Both the position numbers and the translations under genes were made by a program. The notes under the pieces were generated by a model. The model made no database searches, was not told where the DNA came from, and saw only the letters and a list, made by a program, of their open reading frames with translations. DNA of 64,000 bases from Lachnospiraceae bacterium (lineage in GTDB: Bacteria > Bacillota > Clostridia > Lachnospirales > Lachnospiraceae), in contig SVFN01000002.1 of assembly GCA_015056815.1 (NCBI GenBank), forward strand, positions 1 to 64,000, in the 5' to 3' direction. Shown here piece after piece: positions 40,639-49,723 of the stretch (its first letter is position 1; every line of letters starts with the position of its first letter).

Positions 40639-43096
40639 AACCACAACAGACATCCAGAATAAATATGGTTTTTCCATTCCGGAAATTCCCACCACCTTCG
40701 ACACCGAACGCACCAGGGTCTGTCTGGTAAAAGCCCTGCTTGTTTTCTGCGCCAGTCTCGGAACCGTCGGAAGTGTCGTATCCGCATTTGATCTGTCTGC
40801 CAATATGGGACTGATCATTGTGCTGTTACTCATTATGTCATTGCTGCTTGCCTTTTTGCACTATAATTATGTGCTTTTTAACCTGTGCTACCCTGTGCTC
40901 TTCCTTTTCTTCGCTTTTTCCATCATTCAGAACAGAGTGTATGTAAACAGCGGATATCAGGCGATCCTCAATATCCTGCGTGAAAATTACCGCGATTATT
41001 TTGACCTTTCCTTCAGCCGCGAGACCTCTGAGGCGATCGCAGACCGCTATCTGACGATCACCTTTGCTTTGGCTTATCTCGGTTTCTTTCTGGTGGTCAT
41101 GTTAAATATCGCGATCTCCACCTATATGAGTGTTTTGTTCACGCTCCTTTTGACTTTTCCTTTTTTGCAGTTTGGACTTTACATTGGAAACATCCCTTCT
41201 TTCCTTTATGTACTTCTTTTGTTATTTGCCTATACGACCGTTTTGTTTCTGAAATGGAGCGGTCATTATACGCTGAGTGAAAACAAGAAAAAAGACCTGC
41301 CATTTCTTGCCAAAAAGCAAGTGCTTTCTTATAAAGGGCACGGCAGGACCATGCTGCAGGTTTTATCCATGTCCCTTTTACTCTCCGTTTTCTTTTCAGT
41401 GGTTTCCTATCCGGCGATGCAGACTAATTTTCTCGCCGGAGATAAGACCAGCAGACTGAAGGACTCCACAGATTCCGTCATCCGCCTTCTGGTGCAGAAT
41501 GGCCTTTACAGTTTCTGGAACCGCTATCAGGCTACCGGAGGGATCAGCGACGGACAACTGGGCGGTGTCAGCTCCGTACAGGCCGATTACATGACAGATC
41601 TGGAAGTAACCTTCGCTCCGACCAGTCTGGATACTGTTTATCTGAAAGCATACACCGGTGCCACTTATACCGGTTCCAGCTGGGATTCCCCTTCTTATGA
41701 GGAAGAAACACTGCAAAAAGCATTGGGTGATACTGACTTTGAAGCCTATGAAACTTACAGCGCTTTTCTGGAAGCCAGACGTCTGGCTCTTTTTAAAAAA
41801 TGGAATCCTCACAGAGGCCTCAAAGCCACAATGCGGATCAAAAACATAGATGCTGCGGTCGGGCACATTTACCGTCCGTATTATACCTCCGACGACAGCG
41901 AGATCTCCTGTCTGACCGATCACAGTCTGTTTGACGGCGTCTCCAAAACCGGTGAAACTTATACCCTGGAATATTATCCTTACACGCAGGACTACACCCG
42001 TATCATGGCCGAAGGATATGATCAGCTTCGGGATGATGATTCCACAACCGCAAAGGAAAAAGAGTTTATCCAGTATTATGATATGTACTGCATTCTTCAT
42101 TATAAGGATATCCCCACTCTCACGCTCCAGAGTCTTAAAAAAATCATGCCGGATATCCGGACAAGTGAAAATGTATTGGAACAGGTTTCTTATATTGAAG
42201 AGTACTTTGAGGAGAACTATAAATACACCTTAAGTCCCGGTGCTACCCCGCGGGATGCCGACTTTGTCTCTTATTTTCTGGAAGACCAGAAACAAGGATA
42301 TTGTGCGCATTTCGCCTCAGCCGGAACACTTTTATGTCGTGCTTACGGAATCCCTGCACGTTATGTGGAAGGTTATGTGATCCAGTTAAACAATATGGCC
42401 GACGCTGAAGTCGTGGAGGGCGAGAATCTCGAGGACTGGATAGACGGACGCACCGATCTGAAAGAAACCGGTGTCGTAACGGTCAATGTTCCCGATGCCA
42501 ATGCTCATGCCTGGACAGAAATCTATTTAGACGGTTTCGGATGGATTCCTGTGGATTTCACACCCCCCTCAGCGGACTATGACGTTGAAGAGGAAAGCGG
42601 CCTGCTTCAGTCCCTTTTTTCCGGATTATTTACCACCTCGGGTAACAGCCAGAATGGAAGTAGTGACATTACGGAACGGACAGATGCTTTTTCAAGCCTC
42701 TTGTCCAGCAACCGCTTTATCCTGTTCCCACTGCTGTTTGTTGTGTCTGCCATTGTCCTGATCCCGCTTCTTTACCGCCTGATCCGTTCCCTGTGCGACA
42801 GAAGGCGGCGGATAAATGCCTATCAGAGCGGACGTTATGAAGAAGTACTGCCGCATTATTATCATTCCCTGCAAAAGACGGTACTTCAGAGCAAGCATCC
42901 CTTGCCGTCGTCTCCTGCACCGGATGAATTGTTCGAGCAGCTAAAAGAGCTCTGTACTTCATTTGAAAAACGGACCGAAGAAGCCTGCGCAATCTTCCAT
43001 AAGGGGCTCTACAGTCGCAGCGGCATCAGCAGACAGGATACGGATTATTTTATACGTTATACGCAGGATATTCGAAAGGAATTAAAAAAGCGCTGA
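40613..43096 (+). CDS. Membrane transglutaminase-like protein (TgpA type)
   Basis: The 827-residue protein (start at 40613, GAAGGAG upstream) has about six N-terminal transmembrane helices, an extracytoplasmic region, a transglutaminase-like cysteine protease domain (about 530-660) with C564 in GYCAHFAS, H632 in AHAWTE and D648 in VDFTPP, one further transmembrane helix near 700 and a cytosolic C-terminal domain. The intact triad suggests activity, as protease or cross-linking enzyme at the cell surface. It completes the MoxR-DUF58-transglutaminase operon; the ATPase probably controls its assembly. Confidence 0.92.
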   Translation: MKLLKRSVETTTDIQNKYGFSIPEIPTTFDTERTRVCLVKALLVFCASLGTVGSVVSAFDLSANMGLIIVLLLIMSLLLAFLHYNYVLFNLCYPVLFLFFAFSIIQNRVYVNSGYQAILNILRENYRDYFDLSFSRETSEAIADRYLTITFALAYLGFFLVVMLNIAISTYMSVLFTLLLTFPFLQFGLYIGNIPSFLYVLLLLFAYTTVLFLKWSGHYTLSENKKKDLPFLAKKQVLSYKGHGRTMLQVLSMSLLLSVFFSVVSYPAMQTNFLAGDKTSRLKDSTDSVIRLLVQNGLYSFWNRYQATGGISDGQLGGVSSVQADYMTDLEVTFAPTSLDTVYLKAYTGATYTGSSWDSPSYEEETLQKALGDTDFEAYETYSAFLEARRLALFKKWNPHRGLKATMRIKNIDAAVGHIYRPYYTSDDSEISCLTDHSLFDGVSKTGETYTLEYYPYTQDYTRIMAEGYDQLRDDDSTTAKEKEFIQYYDMYCILHYKDIPTLTLQSLKKIMPDIRTSENVLEQVSYIEEYFEENYKYTLSPGATPRDADFVSYFLEDQKQGYCAHFASAGTLLCRAYGIPARYVEGYVIQLNNMADAEVVEGENLEDWIDGRTDLKETGVVTVNVPDANAHAWTEIYLDGFGWIPVDFTPPSADYDVEEESGLLQSLFSGLFTTSGNSQNGSSDITERTDAFSSLLSSNRFILFPLLFVVSAIVLIPLLYRLIRSLCDRRRRINAYQSGRYEEVLPHYYHSLQKTVLQSKHPLPSSPAPDELFEQLKELCTSFEKRTEEACAIFHKGLYSRSGISRQDTDYFIRYTQDIRKELKKR

Positions 43097-43135
43097 TCCA
43101 TTTTATCTCCCGTCTTTAACAGATTCCTATGATAG

Positions 43136-43182
43136 AAAAAGGAGCTTCATCCGACAGCTATCCTGTCAGATTCAGCTCCTTT
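43136..43182. terminator. Bidirectional terminator between convergent genes
   Basis: AAAGGAGCT...GACAG (43138-43157) pairs, with small mismatches, with CTGTC...AGCTCCTTT (43163-43182). It lies between the ends of the transglutaminase gene and the convergent GlsB/YeaQ gene. Confidence 0.75.
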
Positions 43183-43219
43183 GCTGTTTGCTTCCCGGTA
43201 TGAACTTATTTACGTTCCA

Positions 43220-43465
43220 TCACTTTTTGTTCGTGATCATGCGTGCCACAAAGATCAGGATACAGGCCCCGATAATGGAGACCACAATGTTCCCGATAAA
43301 GCCGTGACCGGAAATACCAACCAGTCCCAGCACAAGACCGCCGACTGCTCCGCCAACGATTCCCAAAATAATGTTGCGAAGCATACCACCCTCACTGTCC
43401 ATTAACTTCCCTGCGATCGAACCGGAGATTGCTCCTACGATCAGTCCTATGATCAATTTAATCAT
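43220..43465 (-). CDS. GlsB/YeaQ/YmgE family membrane protein
   Basis: The 81-residue product MIKLIIGLIVGAISGSIAGKL... is a small integral membrane protein with three Gly-rich transmembrane helices, matching the transglycosylase-associated/GlsB/YeaQ stress-response family. The start at 43465 follows AAAGGGG; a longer frame lacks a ribosome-binding site. These proteins are induced by envelope or general stress; their molecular role is unknown. Confidence 0.9.
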   Translation of the reverse strand: MIKLIIGLIVGAISGSIAGKLMDSEGGMLRNIILGIVGGAVGGLVLGLVGISGHGFIGNIVVSIIGACILIFVARMITNKK

Positions 43466-43652
43466 CTTTTCCCCTTTCTCTGATGTTTCTCCATCTGCAT
43501 TTCCATTCGGATCTTGTCCGAAATCTTTCACATTATATAACAGAATCCGGAATATTGCAAATAGTAATAGCGTAAAAAGCATCCTTCACAGTTTTATACG
43601 GTTTCTTCGCTCCCCGCTATGCAGTGCATGGAATATGGCCTCATACCGGCTG

Positions 43653-44264
43653 CTATTCCTCCCCCACAAGTCCACGCATGATATACATGATCTCATGATT
43701 CACTTCTCCTGCAGAAATACCGACCGTCTGGCTCCGGATCTTGAGTCCCTCCAGCACATACATGATATTTCTTGCAGCGCCTTTTGCATCCTCGCAATAG
43801 AATTCTCCGTTTTCCACGCCATCCGCGATCAGCTTCTCGATCACCAGAACCGCTTCATCAAACTGCCTGCGCAATATGTTATCTCTTTTTGAAAGCTTTG
43901 TGGCAAAATAAAACTCATAGATTGCCATGGTCAGTGCGCCCTCTTTTTTCAGAATTTCTTTTTTCTGTTCTTTCAAAAACAGAGCCAAAATCTCTGCGCT
44001 CGTCATTTTCCCTGAAACAGCCTTTTCGAACACATCGTCTTCCGCCTCTTCGCTTTCTGTTTTCAGCACTTCTTTAAAAAGAGATTCTGTACTGTCAAAA
44101 TACAGATAGAGCCCTCCTCTGCTGATCTCACAAGCCTCCACGATGTCCTTCATCGTCACTGTTCTGAAACCCTTCTCCGAAAATACCTGTCTGGCTTTTT
44201 CTATGATCAGATTTTTCTTTCTCTGCGACTTCTCGCTCATCTTCTGCCTTCCGTATCCGCCCAT
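43653..44264 (-). CDS. TetR family transcriptional regulator
   Basis: The 203-residue protein has an N-terminal TetR helix-turn-helix (about residues 18-65: IIEKARQVFSEKGFRTVTMKDIVEACEISRGGLYLYF) and an all-helical ligand-binding C-terminus. GGAGG precedes the ATG at 44264, and the gene starts one base after the stop of the upstream gene, so they form an operon. Its target and ligand are not evident; no transporter is adjacent. It may regulate its own operon. Confidence 0.9.
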   Translation of the reverse strand: MGGYGRQKMSEKSQRKKNLIIEKARQVFSEKGFRTVTMKDIVEACEISRGGLYLYFDSTESLFKEVLKTESEEAEDDVFEKAVSGKMTSAEILALFLKEQKKEILKKEGALTMAIYEFYFATKLSKRDNILRRQFDEAVLVIEKLIADGVENGEFYCEDAKGAARNIMYVLEGLKIRSQTVGISAGEVNHEIMYIMRGLVGEE

Positions 44265-44265
44265 C

Positions 44266-44733
44266 TTATTTTCCTCCCATCTCTTTATCCCAAAAAAGGA
44301 TCAACTCTCTCGCCTTGTCTATGACACGGTAGAAAATCTCATATTCCACTGCTTCCACCCATATCCTGCCTTTTGTCATGCCTTCCAGAACATATTTAGA
44401 CAAAATGCCTCCCAGGATATCCATATCGGTAATGGCAGCGGTTTCGATCATATGCCACTCATCCTTATGTGTCCGGATACTGTTGCGTGAATAGATATAC
44501 CGATAATTACGATCAACAAAAACGGTATTCTTCGCTTCATTGATGAAGCTTAACAGTGTGGGCTCGTAGACCGGAAATGCGATCCCGTTCGCGCCGCCAC
44601 CGCTTTCCTTGTACAGATAGGACACCTCGTTGGAACGTTTTCCGTCAAAATAAGGCAGATAACGCATCAGCTTCTCTGTGTCCGGCTTGTAACGCTTGAT
44701 GATTTCTTCTGTACTCAATTTATCTTTCTCCAT
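44266..44733 (-). CDS. Uncharacterised protein upstream of tetR
   Basis: I do not recognise this 155-residue soluble protein (MEKDKLSTEEIIKRYKPDTEKL...). It is alpha/beta, with an aromatic-rich centre (TVFVDRNYRYIYSRNSIRTH) and no signal peptide, cysteine cluster or membrane segment. AGGAG-type bases (GGAGA) precede the start. It is co-transcribed with the TetR gene, whose start follows its stop by one base, so it may share that regulator's trigger. Confidence 0.7.
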   Translation of the reverse strand: MEKDKLSTEEIIKRYKPDTEKLMRYLPYFDGKRSNEVSYLYKESGGGANGIAFPVYEPTLLSFINEAKNTVFVDRNYRYIYSRNSIRTHKDEWHMIETAAITDMDILGGILSKYVLEGMTKGRIWVEAVEYEIFYRVIDKARELILFWDKEMGGK

Positions 44734-44828
44734 ATTCTGTCTCTCCTATTCGATCAGATTCACGACTTCTGCTACAAAGTATTATCTTTATTACATACTA
44801 TGAATATTTTACATTCCTGCTTTTCTCA

Positions 44829-44924
44829 CTATTTACGGATCTTTACCTTCTTTACTTTACTCCACGCACCGTAAATAATCTTACCGTTTTTATCCATTTG
44901 GAACTGTACTCTTAATGTATCATT
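44829..44924 (-). pseudogene. C-terminal remnant of an Fn3-type surface protein
   Basis: The minus strand encodes about 31 residues, NDTLRVQFQMDKNGKIIYGAWSKVKKVKIRK written in parts: VQFQMDKNGKIIYG then AWSKVKKVKIRK, followed by TAG. This closely matches the C-terminal end of the secreted hydrolase at 28350-29831 (GNKIYGDWSKAKKIKIKK). A TGA lies directly upstream in frame and no start exists. It is the tail of a lost gene with the same terminal module. Confidence 0.65.
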
Positions 44925-45007
44925 TCATGTCATTTTTTTATATTGTATCTCATGATTGCCTTTTTTACAACCAAAAATGGAACCTCTGTCATTTTTTCTC
45001 TCCGCGA

Positions 45008-45062
45008 ATAAAAGAACGGCGTCTGCCTGCGTTTTCCCACAGTACAGATACCGTTCTTTTAT
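45008..45062. terminator. Long hairpin downstream of the zinc-ribbon membrane gene
   Basis: ATAAAAGAACGG (45008-45019) pairs perfectly with CCGTTCTTTTAT (45051-45062), with a further TCTG/CAGA pairing inside. It lies about 65 bases beyond the stop of the gene at 45129-46427. Its loop shares 19 bases with the end of the PpiC gene (55586-55604). Confidence 0.55.
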
Positions 45063-45128
45063 GATCTATAAAACCAATATCCCTTTATCCCCTGATTTTT
45101 ACACCTTTACAATTTTAACAGATCCTCG

Positions 45129-46427
45129 TTATCCGTTATTCTTTGGTTTCTCATGTTTTTCCGTCTTGGTAAACAGGAAACGATCCACAGGACTTCCCAT
45201 CCTTAGCGATCCCTGTTTCAAGTAGCCGGTCGCTGTATGCTTCGCGGCAACCGTACTCATCGCACTCTTTAAACTCTGCGCATAGATGAAGCCCACGATC
45301 GCGGAAATCACAAGCGCAACAATCTCAGTTGTCGCCGTGAAATTTCCCTGCATCAAAAAGTAGATGCCCGCCTGCATGATCGCCATGGTGATCAATGCTG
45401 TAATGATCAGATACTTGTAGTATTTTCCCATATCCACCGGAAGGGATCCCACCATTTTGCCGCTCTGTCCATTGATCCCGAATGTGTAGGTCTTATCCTC
45501 ATACTTCGTCGTCATCATCCAGACCGGAAGCATCGCATACTCCGCTTTTGCATTGGAAAGGCGGATTGATTCGGATTTTTCTTTTACCTCACTGTAATCC
45601 TTCACGGCCTCACGCATCTTCTCCTTAAATGTATGTGTCACACGGTCATTGGCGCGTGGCTGCGCTTCCTTTTCCTCCACATCATACCGGTCTGCCAGAT
45701 AACCGCTGAAATATGCTGCATCATACTGTACGGCTTTAGACATGTCATAAGGCTCTAATGAATCCATCGTGGCATCGTCCATCTTCGTAGAAGCATCCGC
45801 CGGGATCCTCTCGAAATCCATCTCGCCGCTTCGCACGATATTGTAATAATCCTTTTTCTCATATGTGTAATTACTGTCTTCCCATTTTTTGATCTTCGCA
45901 CCTTCAAAGGAGACTGAGCCCTTCGCATGGCAACTGTACAGCCAGAACGGTACATACAGCCCTGTAATATCCTGAATGCGGTTTCCCTGTGTGAATGCAT
46001 TCGGAAGGAGCTTTTTGCCTTTCGTAAACTCTTTCAAAGACGCTGTCGCTTTCGCCTTATCGATCGCAAACGGGATTACCAGATCCGGCTGATACATTCC
46101 CTCAAACGAATGCGGCACGATCGCCGGATTACCGCAATACGGACATTCTGTCGCCGCCGTATTGTCATCCGCCACCATCTCGGCGCCACAGGATGAACAA
46201 AGATATCCTTTCACTTTTCCGTTCTCATCCCGGATCATCGTATGCTCTTCACTGGTCCATGTCATATCAGACGAAGCCGCATTTTCCTTTTCTGCTTCCT
46301 GTGCCGCTTTTGCCTGTTCCATGGTAAAGTGTGCATCACAGTACTCACACACCATCTCTCCTGCCGCCCCATTAAAGGTCAGCATCGCCCCGCAGCAGGG
46401 ACATTTAAAATTTAGTACATCACTCAT
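45129..46427 (-). CDS. TFIIB-type zinc-ribbon membrane protein
   Basis: The 432-residue protein has two N-terminal zinc ribbons (CPCC...CEYC at about 9-31, and CSSC...CPYC at about 75-100), a long soluble domain, two transmembrane helices (about 345-390) and a basic tail. This layout is a widespread uncharacterised Firmicutes family, sometimes annotated TFIIB-type zinc ribbon-containing protein. The start at 46427 follows AAGGGGG; an upstream in-frame extension lacks a ribosome-binding site. Function unknown; the ribbons may bind protein or nucleic acid at the membrane. Confidence 0.85.
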   Translation of the reverse strand: MSDVLNFKCPCCGAMLTFNGAAGEMVCEYCDAHFTMEQAKAAQEAEKENAASSDMTWTSEEHTMIRDENGKVKGYLCSSCGAEMVADDNTAATECPYCGNPAIVPHSFEGMYQPDLVIPFAIDKAKATASLKEFTKGKKLLPNAFTQGNRIQDITGLYVPFWLYSCHAKGSVSFEGAKIKKWEDSNYTYEKKDYYNIVRSGEMDFERIPADASTKMDDATMDSLEPYDMSKAVQYDAAYFSGYLADRYDVEEKEAQPRANDRVTHTFKEKMREAVKDYSEVKEKSESIRLSNAKAEYAMLPVWMMTTKYEDKTYTFGINGQSGKMVGSLPVDMGKYYKYLIITALITMAIMQAGIYFLMQGNFTATTEIVALVISAIVGFIYAQSLKSAMSTVAAKHTATGYLKQGSLRMGSPVDRFLFTKTEKHEKPKNNG

Positions 46428-46569
46428 CGGTCTTCCCCCTTTTGTCAGATTAACTGCCCTGACCATGCCCACACACGATCGGACTGACGCTTTTATACTG
46501 CTTATATCCTATCATACACTTATTTTTTTATTTACACATCATCACAAGTGATGAATTTTATCATTTTTT

Positions 46570-46612
46570 TAAAAAAAGCGCTTATCCCATTTTCCGGAAT
46601 AAGCGCTTTCTC
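46570..46612 (-). terminator. Terminator of the OFA transporter gene
   Basis: AAGCGCTTAT and ATAAGCGCTT form a 10-bp stem around a 12-base loop (about 46577-46608). On the minus strand the stem is followed by a run of seven T residues. Confidence 0.88.
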
Positions 46613-46621
46613 TTATCTTTT

Positions 46622-47986
46622 TTATTTATTCTTTTTAGCAGCCTTGGCCTCTAAAGCCTTGTCCGTCGGTTTTACCAGTACCAGACAAAGGATCAGGGCA
46701 ATGATGTAAAGGGCGATCGTGAAGAACAGCACATTCTGATAACCAACCGGGTTGATCATGATCGGCTTGCCTGCCGCATCCGTACCATGCTCAATAAATT
46801 CACCGGAATGGTTCACGATATAAGTCGCTACCTGATTACCTGTCAGTCCCGCAAATGCCCAGGCAGAAAGGGTGATACCATGGATCGCACTGATACTTCC
46901 CATACCATAATGATCAGAAAGCAGTGTCGGTACATTGGAGAATCCTCCGCCGTAACCTGCATTTACGATAAAGATCAGCGCCAGTACCAAAAATACCAGC
47001 AGACCGTTTCCTTCGCCATTCTTAATACCCTGTGTCAGCATTACCAGTGCGGTAAAGCCAATGGATAAGATAAAGATCAGTTTGTAGATCGTATTACGAT
47101 CCTTCATAGTATCTGCCCAAGCAGAGAAGCCTAAACGTCCACCTGCATTGAAAACAGCGGACACGGTAGAAATAATACCTACCACACTCGCAAGACCGAT
47201 ACATTTTACGATCATCTTCTCCTGTGAGATCAGAGCCAGACCGCAGGTGATGTTGATGTAAAACATTACCCAGATACCGATATAGTTCGTAATGGGTTTG
47301 GTCTTAATAACCTGCATGATGCTCGGCTTCGCATCCTTACCCTGTGGCTCATGCCAGCCTTCCGGCTTTTTCAGTAATAAGTGACCGATGAACATCATCA
47401 CAAAATAAACGCATGCAAGGATCATGAACATCTTGTAGATGCCGCCCTCACCAAGGTTCTCAAGCATTGCCTGCATGATCGGGGAAGCGATCGCTTTCGC
47501 AGCACCAAAACCTGCAACCGCAAGACCGGTAGCCAGACCTTTACGATCCTCAAACCAGAGCATCAGTGTCTTAACCGGTGAAAGGTATCCGGTACCAAGA
47601 CCGACACCCATGATGAAACCGTAACTGATGTAAATACCAACCAGTGCAACAGGACTGTGCTGATGTGTCCCGCCGTATCGGATGAAAAATCCTGTCAAAA
47701 ACATACCTGCCGCGAAACAGATCGTCGCGATCAGGGAAGATTTGTGAATATCTTTCTCAACGATGTTTCCTAAAAATGCTGCGCTCATTCCCAGAAAGAA
47801 AATGGCAAACGAGAATGCCCATTCCGTAGCTCCCTTGCTATATCCGATGTAATCGGCAATCTCCTGCGAAAAGATCGACCAGCAGTAAACTGTACCGATA
47901 CTGCAGTGCAGCAGCAGTGCGGGAATCGCTGCGCGGATCCATTTATTGGTACGCCAGCCACCCTGTTGTGTAACTTCCTTACTCAT
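46622..47986 (-). CDS. OFA family MFS transporter (oxalate/formate antiporter type)
   Basis: The 454-residue protein has twelve predicted transmembrane helices. Its N-terminal region (AAIPALLLHCSIGTVYCWSIFSQEI) and MFS loop motifs match the oxalate:formate antiporter family. Family members move small organic anions such as oxalate, formate or other carboxylates; the substrate here is unknown. The start at 47986 follows AAGGAG. It is monocistronic with a strong terminator. No oxalate-decarboxylation genes (oxc/frc) are nearby, so an oxalate role is not supported by context. Confidence 0.9.
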   Translation of the reverse strand: MSKEVTQQGGWRTNKWIRAAIPALLLHCSIGTVYCWSIFSQEIADYIGYSKGATEWAFSFAIFFLGMSAAFLGNIVEKDIHKSSLIATICFAAGMFLTGFFIRYGGTHQHSPVALVGIYISYGFIMGVGLGTGYLSPVKTLMLWFEDRKGLATGLAVAGFGAAKAIASPIMQAMLENLGEGGIYKMFMILACVYFVMMFIGHLLLKKPEGWHEPQGKDAKPSIMQVIKTKPITNYIGIWVMFYINITCGLALISQEKMIVKCIGLASVVGIISTVSAVFNAGGRLGFSAWADTMKDRNTIYKLIFILSIGFTALVMLTQGIKNGEGNGLLVFLVLALIFIVNAGYGGGFSNVPTLLSDHYGMGSISAIHGITLSAWAFAGLTGNQVATYIVNHSGEFIEHGTDAAGKPIMINPVGYQNVLFFTIALYIIALILCLVLVKPTDKALEAKAAKKNK

Positions 47987-48115
47987 ATGTGTCTCCTTCT
48001 TATTAAAAATATTTATCAATACCAATTCGACATTATACCGTATCTTGCCTTAGATTTCAATATGGAAAATTTCATATATTTTTAAGGTTTTTAATTGTAT
48101 CGTAAGAATATGCTT

Positions 48116-49051
48116 CTATAATAACCGGTATTTTCCGAATCCAAAACTGGTATTGCTTCCGATATGAATCAGTTCTCCGGCAAGCAGCAGATCAAGTAGC
48201 TCTTTCCGGATCTCTTGCAATGTAAGACTTCCTTCTATCCCTTTTAAATACATGGCCGCATCCTTGCGATTCGAATAACGTCTGATCTGCACAAAATAGT
48301 GCTGTTCATTAAGCACTTCCGGGAGTCTTTCCAAAAAATGGGAACGGATCTCATCCGGATCTGTATGGATCCCTTCAAAGCAGGCGAGAATATACAGTCG
48401 CCGGCAGATTCCTTCCAGAAGCGCCTTAGGTTGAAACTTCGTCATGATCTCTTTGTTGTATTTCATTGAGAGTGGTGACTGAAACCGTATGATGCCCTGA
48501 GGCGGTTCTTTTTGAAGCTGCCTCTTCCGATAAGTGATATAATCTCCAAGAGACAGGATCTCATACTCTTTCATATAAATATTGTTTTCTTCCATGATCG
48601 GTCTTTGTCCGGAATTTTTAACCGATATGATCCGAAACCTGCTCTTTTCTTTTCCGATCCCCTGCATGCCAAGCGCATAAAAAGCATTCAAAAACTGACT
48701 GAAATACACGATCGTCTTTCCAAACAGGATCAGATTAAAATCCAGCCTGTCTCCGGCTTTAAAGTCTTCGTGATGATTCCCGCACTCGATCACATATCCG
48801 ACGCTGACTTCCGCTGTCATAAAAGCGGGACGGATCTCCATCTGGGAATACATCGTCCGCCTTACGATGCATTCCGATTCAAAATCACACATCTCACAGT
48901 TTCTGTCACGGATGCAGTTCGCTCTAAGAAGCATCTCTCCCATTCCGCCCCGAAGCGCGGATGCCTTATATTTGGGCATCGTTGTGTCCTGTATCAATTC
49001 TGCCGTAAAATGCAATTTCACATAACGGATCTTGTAAATATCTTCATTCAT
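48116..49051 (-). CDS. Orphan Cas6-like CRISPR RNA processing protein
   Basis: The 311-residue protein matches the Cas6 C-terminal (PF10040-type) family: ALRGGMGEMLLRANC near the N-terminus, a Cys-containing insert (CEMCDFESEC), and the C-terminal Gly-rich loop IGSNTSFGFGKY that closes the RNA-binding RAMP fold. Cas6 enzymes cut CRISPR precursor RNA. Here there is no CRISPR array or other cas gene in the window; the gene follows aat by 15 bases in an operon with a GGDEF/EAL gene. It may act on a distant array or have been adopted for another RNA. The ribosome-binding site is weak. Confidence 0.8.
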   Translation of the reverse strand: MNEDIYKIRYVKLHFTAELIQDTTMPKYKASALRGGMGEMLLRANCIRDRNCEMCDFESECIVRRTMYSQMEIRPAFMTAEVSVGYVIECGNHHEDFKAGDRLDFNLILFGKTIVYFSQFLNAFYALGMQGIGKEKSRFRIISVKNSGQRPIMEENNIYMKEYEILSLGDYITYRKRQLQKEPPQGIIRFQSPLSMKYNKEIMTKFQPKALLEGICRRLYILACFEGIHTDPDEIRSHFLERLPEVLNEQHYFVQIRRYSNRKDAAMYLKGIEGSLTLQEIRKELLDLLLAGELIHIGSNTSFGFGKYRLL

Positions 49052-49066
49052 ACTGCTATCCGATTC

Positions 49067-49714
49067 TTATCTCCCCTGTCCGATCAGCTCCATATACTCC
49101 CGATACCCGATCCTCTCACCGCCCATACTCTCCAGATGAGGCGTATAAAACTGACAGTCGATCATCAAACAATCCTGTGCCGCCAGATGGTCAGCCAGTC
49201 CGATCAGAGCCAGTTTGGAACCGTTGGGGGCATCGGAAAACATGCTCTCTCCAAAAAAGCATCTGTCCTTCCTCACCCCATAAAGCCCGCCTGCCAGATC
49301 ACCGTCCACAAATGCTTCCACGCTCATGGCGTACCCGGCTTCGTGCAGGGCGGAATATGCTTTTTCCATATCATCCGTGATCCAGGTGCCTTCTGCAAAC
49401 TCTCTTTTCATGCGGCACCGGTGTATGGTATCCGCGAAATCTCTGTTAAACCGGATATCGATCTCATGTTTCTTTTGAAACTTTTTCATGGAATGGGAGA
49501 CATGGATCTTTTGTGGTCTGATGATATACCGTTCTTGGGGGCACCACCATTGAATCGGCTCACCTTCGGAATACCAGGGGAAGATCCCATGGCTGTATGC
49601 AAGCAGCAGTCTTTCCACACGTAGGTCGCCGCCGATCGCCAACAGTCCGTTCTTTTCCGCCCATAAAGGATTCGGGAAAATAATCACATCTTTTTCCAAT
49701 CGAAATACCGGCAT
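49067..49714 (-). CDS. aat: Leucyl/phenylalanyl-tRNA--protein transferase
   Basis: Aat adds Leu or Phe from aminoacyl-tRNA to N-terminal Lys or Arg of proteins, creating N-degrons for ClpS/ClpAP-type degradation. The 215-residue protein shows the family core: GLLAIGGDL, AYSHGIFPWYSEGEPIQWWCP and GLYGV...FFGESMFS. Length is slightly below that of the E. coli enzyme. GGGAGG precedes the ATG and overlaps the end of the upstream GGDEF/EAL gene. The enzyme is common in Proteobacteria and less usual in Firmicutes. Confidence 0.93.
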   Translation of the reverse strand: MPVFRLEKDVIIFPNPLWAEKNGLLAIGGDLRVERLLLAYSHGIFPWYSEGEPIQWWCPQERYIIRPQKIHVSHSMKKFQKKHEIDIRFNRDFADTIHRCRMKREFAEGTWITDDMEKAYSALHEAGYAMSVEAFVDGDLAGGLYGVRKDRCFFGESMFSDAPNGSKLALIGLADHLAAQDCLMIDCQFYTPHLESMGGERIGYREYMELIGQGR

Positions 49715-49723
49715 AGTACCTCC

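Noticed and set aside
46622-47986. A specific oxalate transporter call (oxlT)
   Set aside because: The family fits, but no oxalate-metabolism genes are nearby and the family moves varied anions, so only a family call is made.
48116-49051. A CRISPR array associated with the Cas6-like gene
   Set aside because: I looked for regularly spaced direct repeats around the gene and elsewhere in the window and saw none.
48512-49624. 370-aa plus-strand frame opposite cas6 and aat
   Set aside because: Long only because of codon bias on the other strand; both minus-strand genes have family motifs and proper starts.
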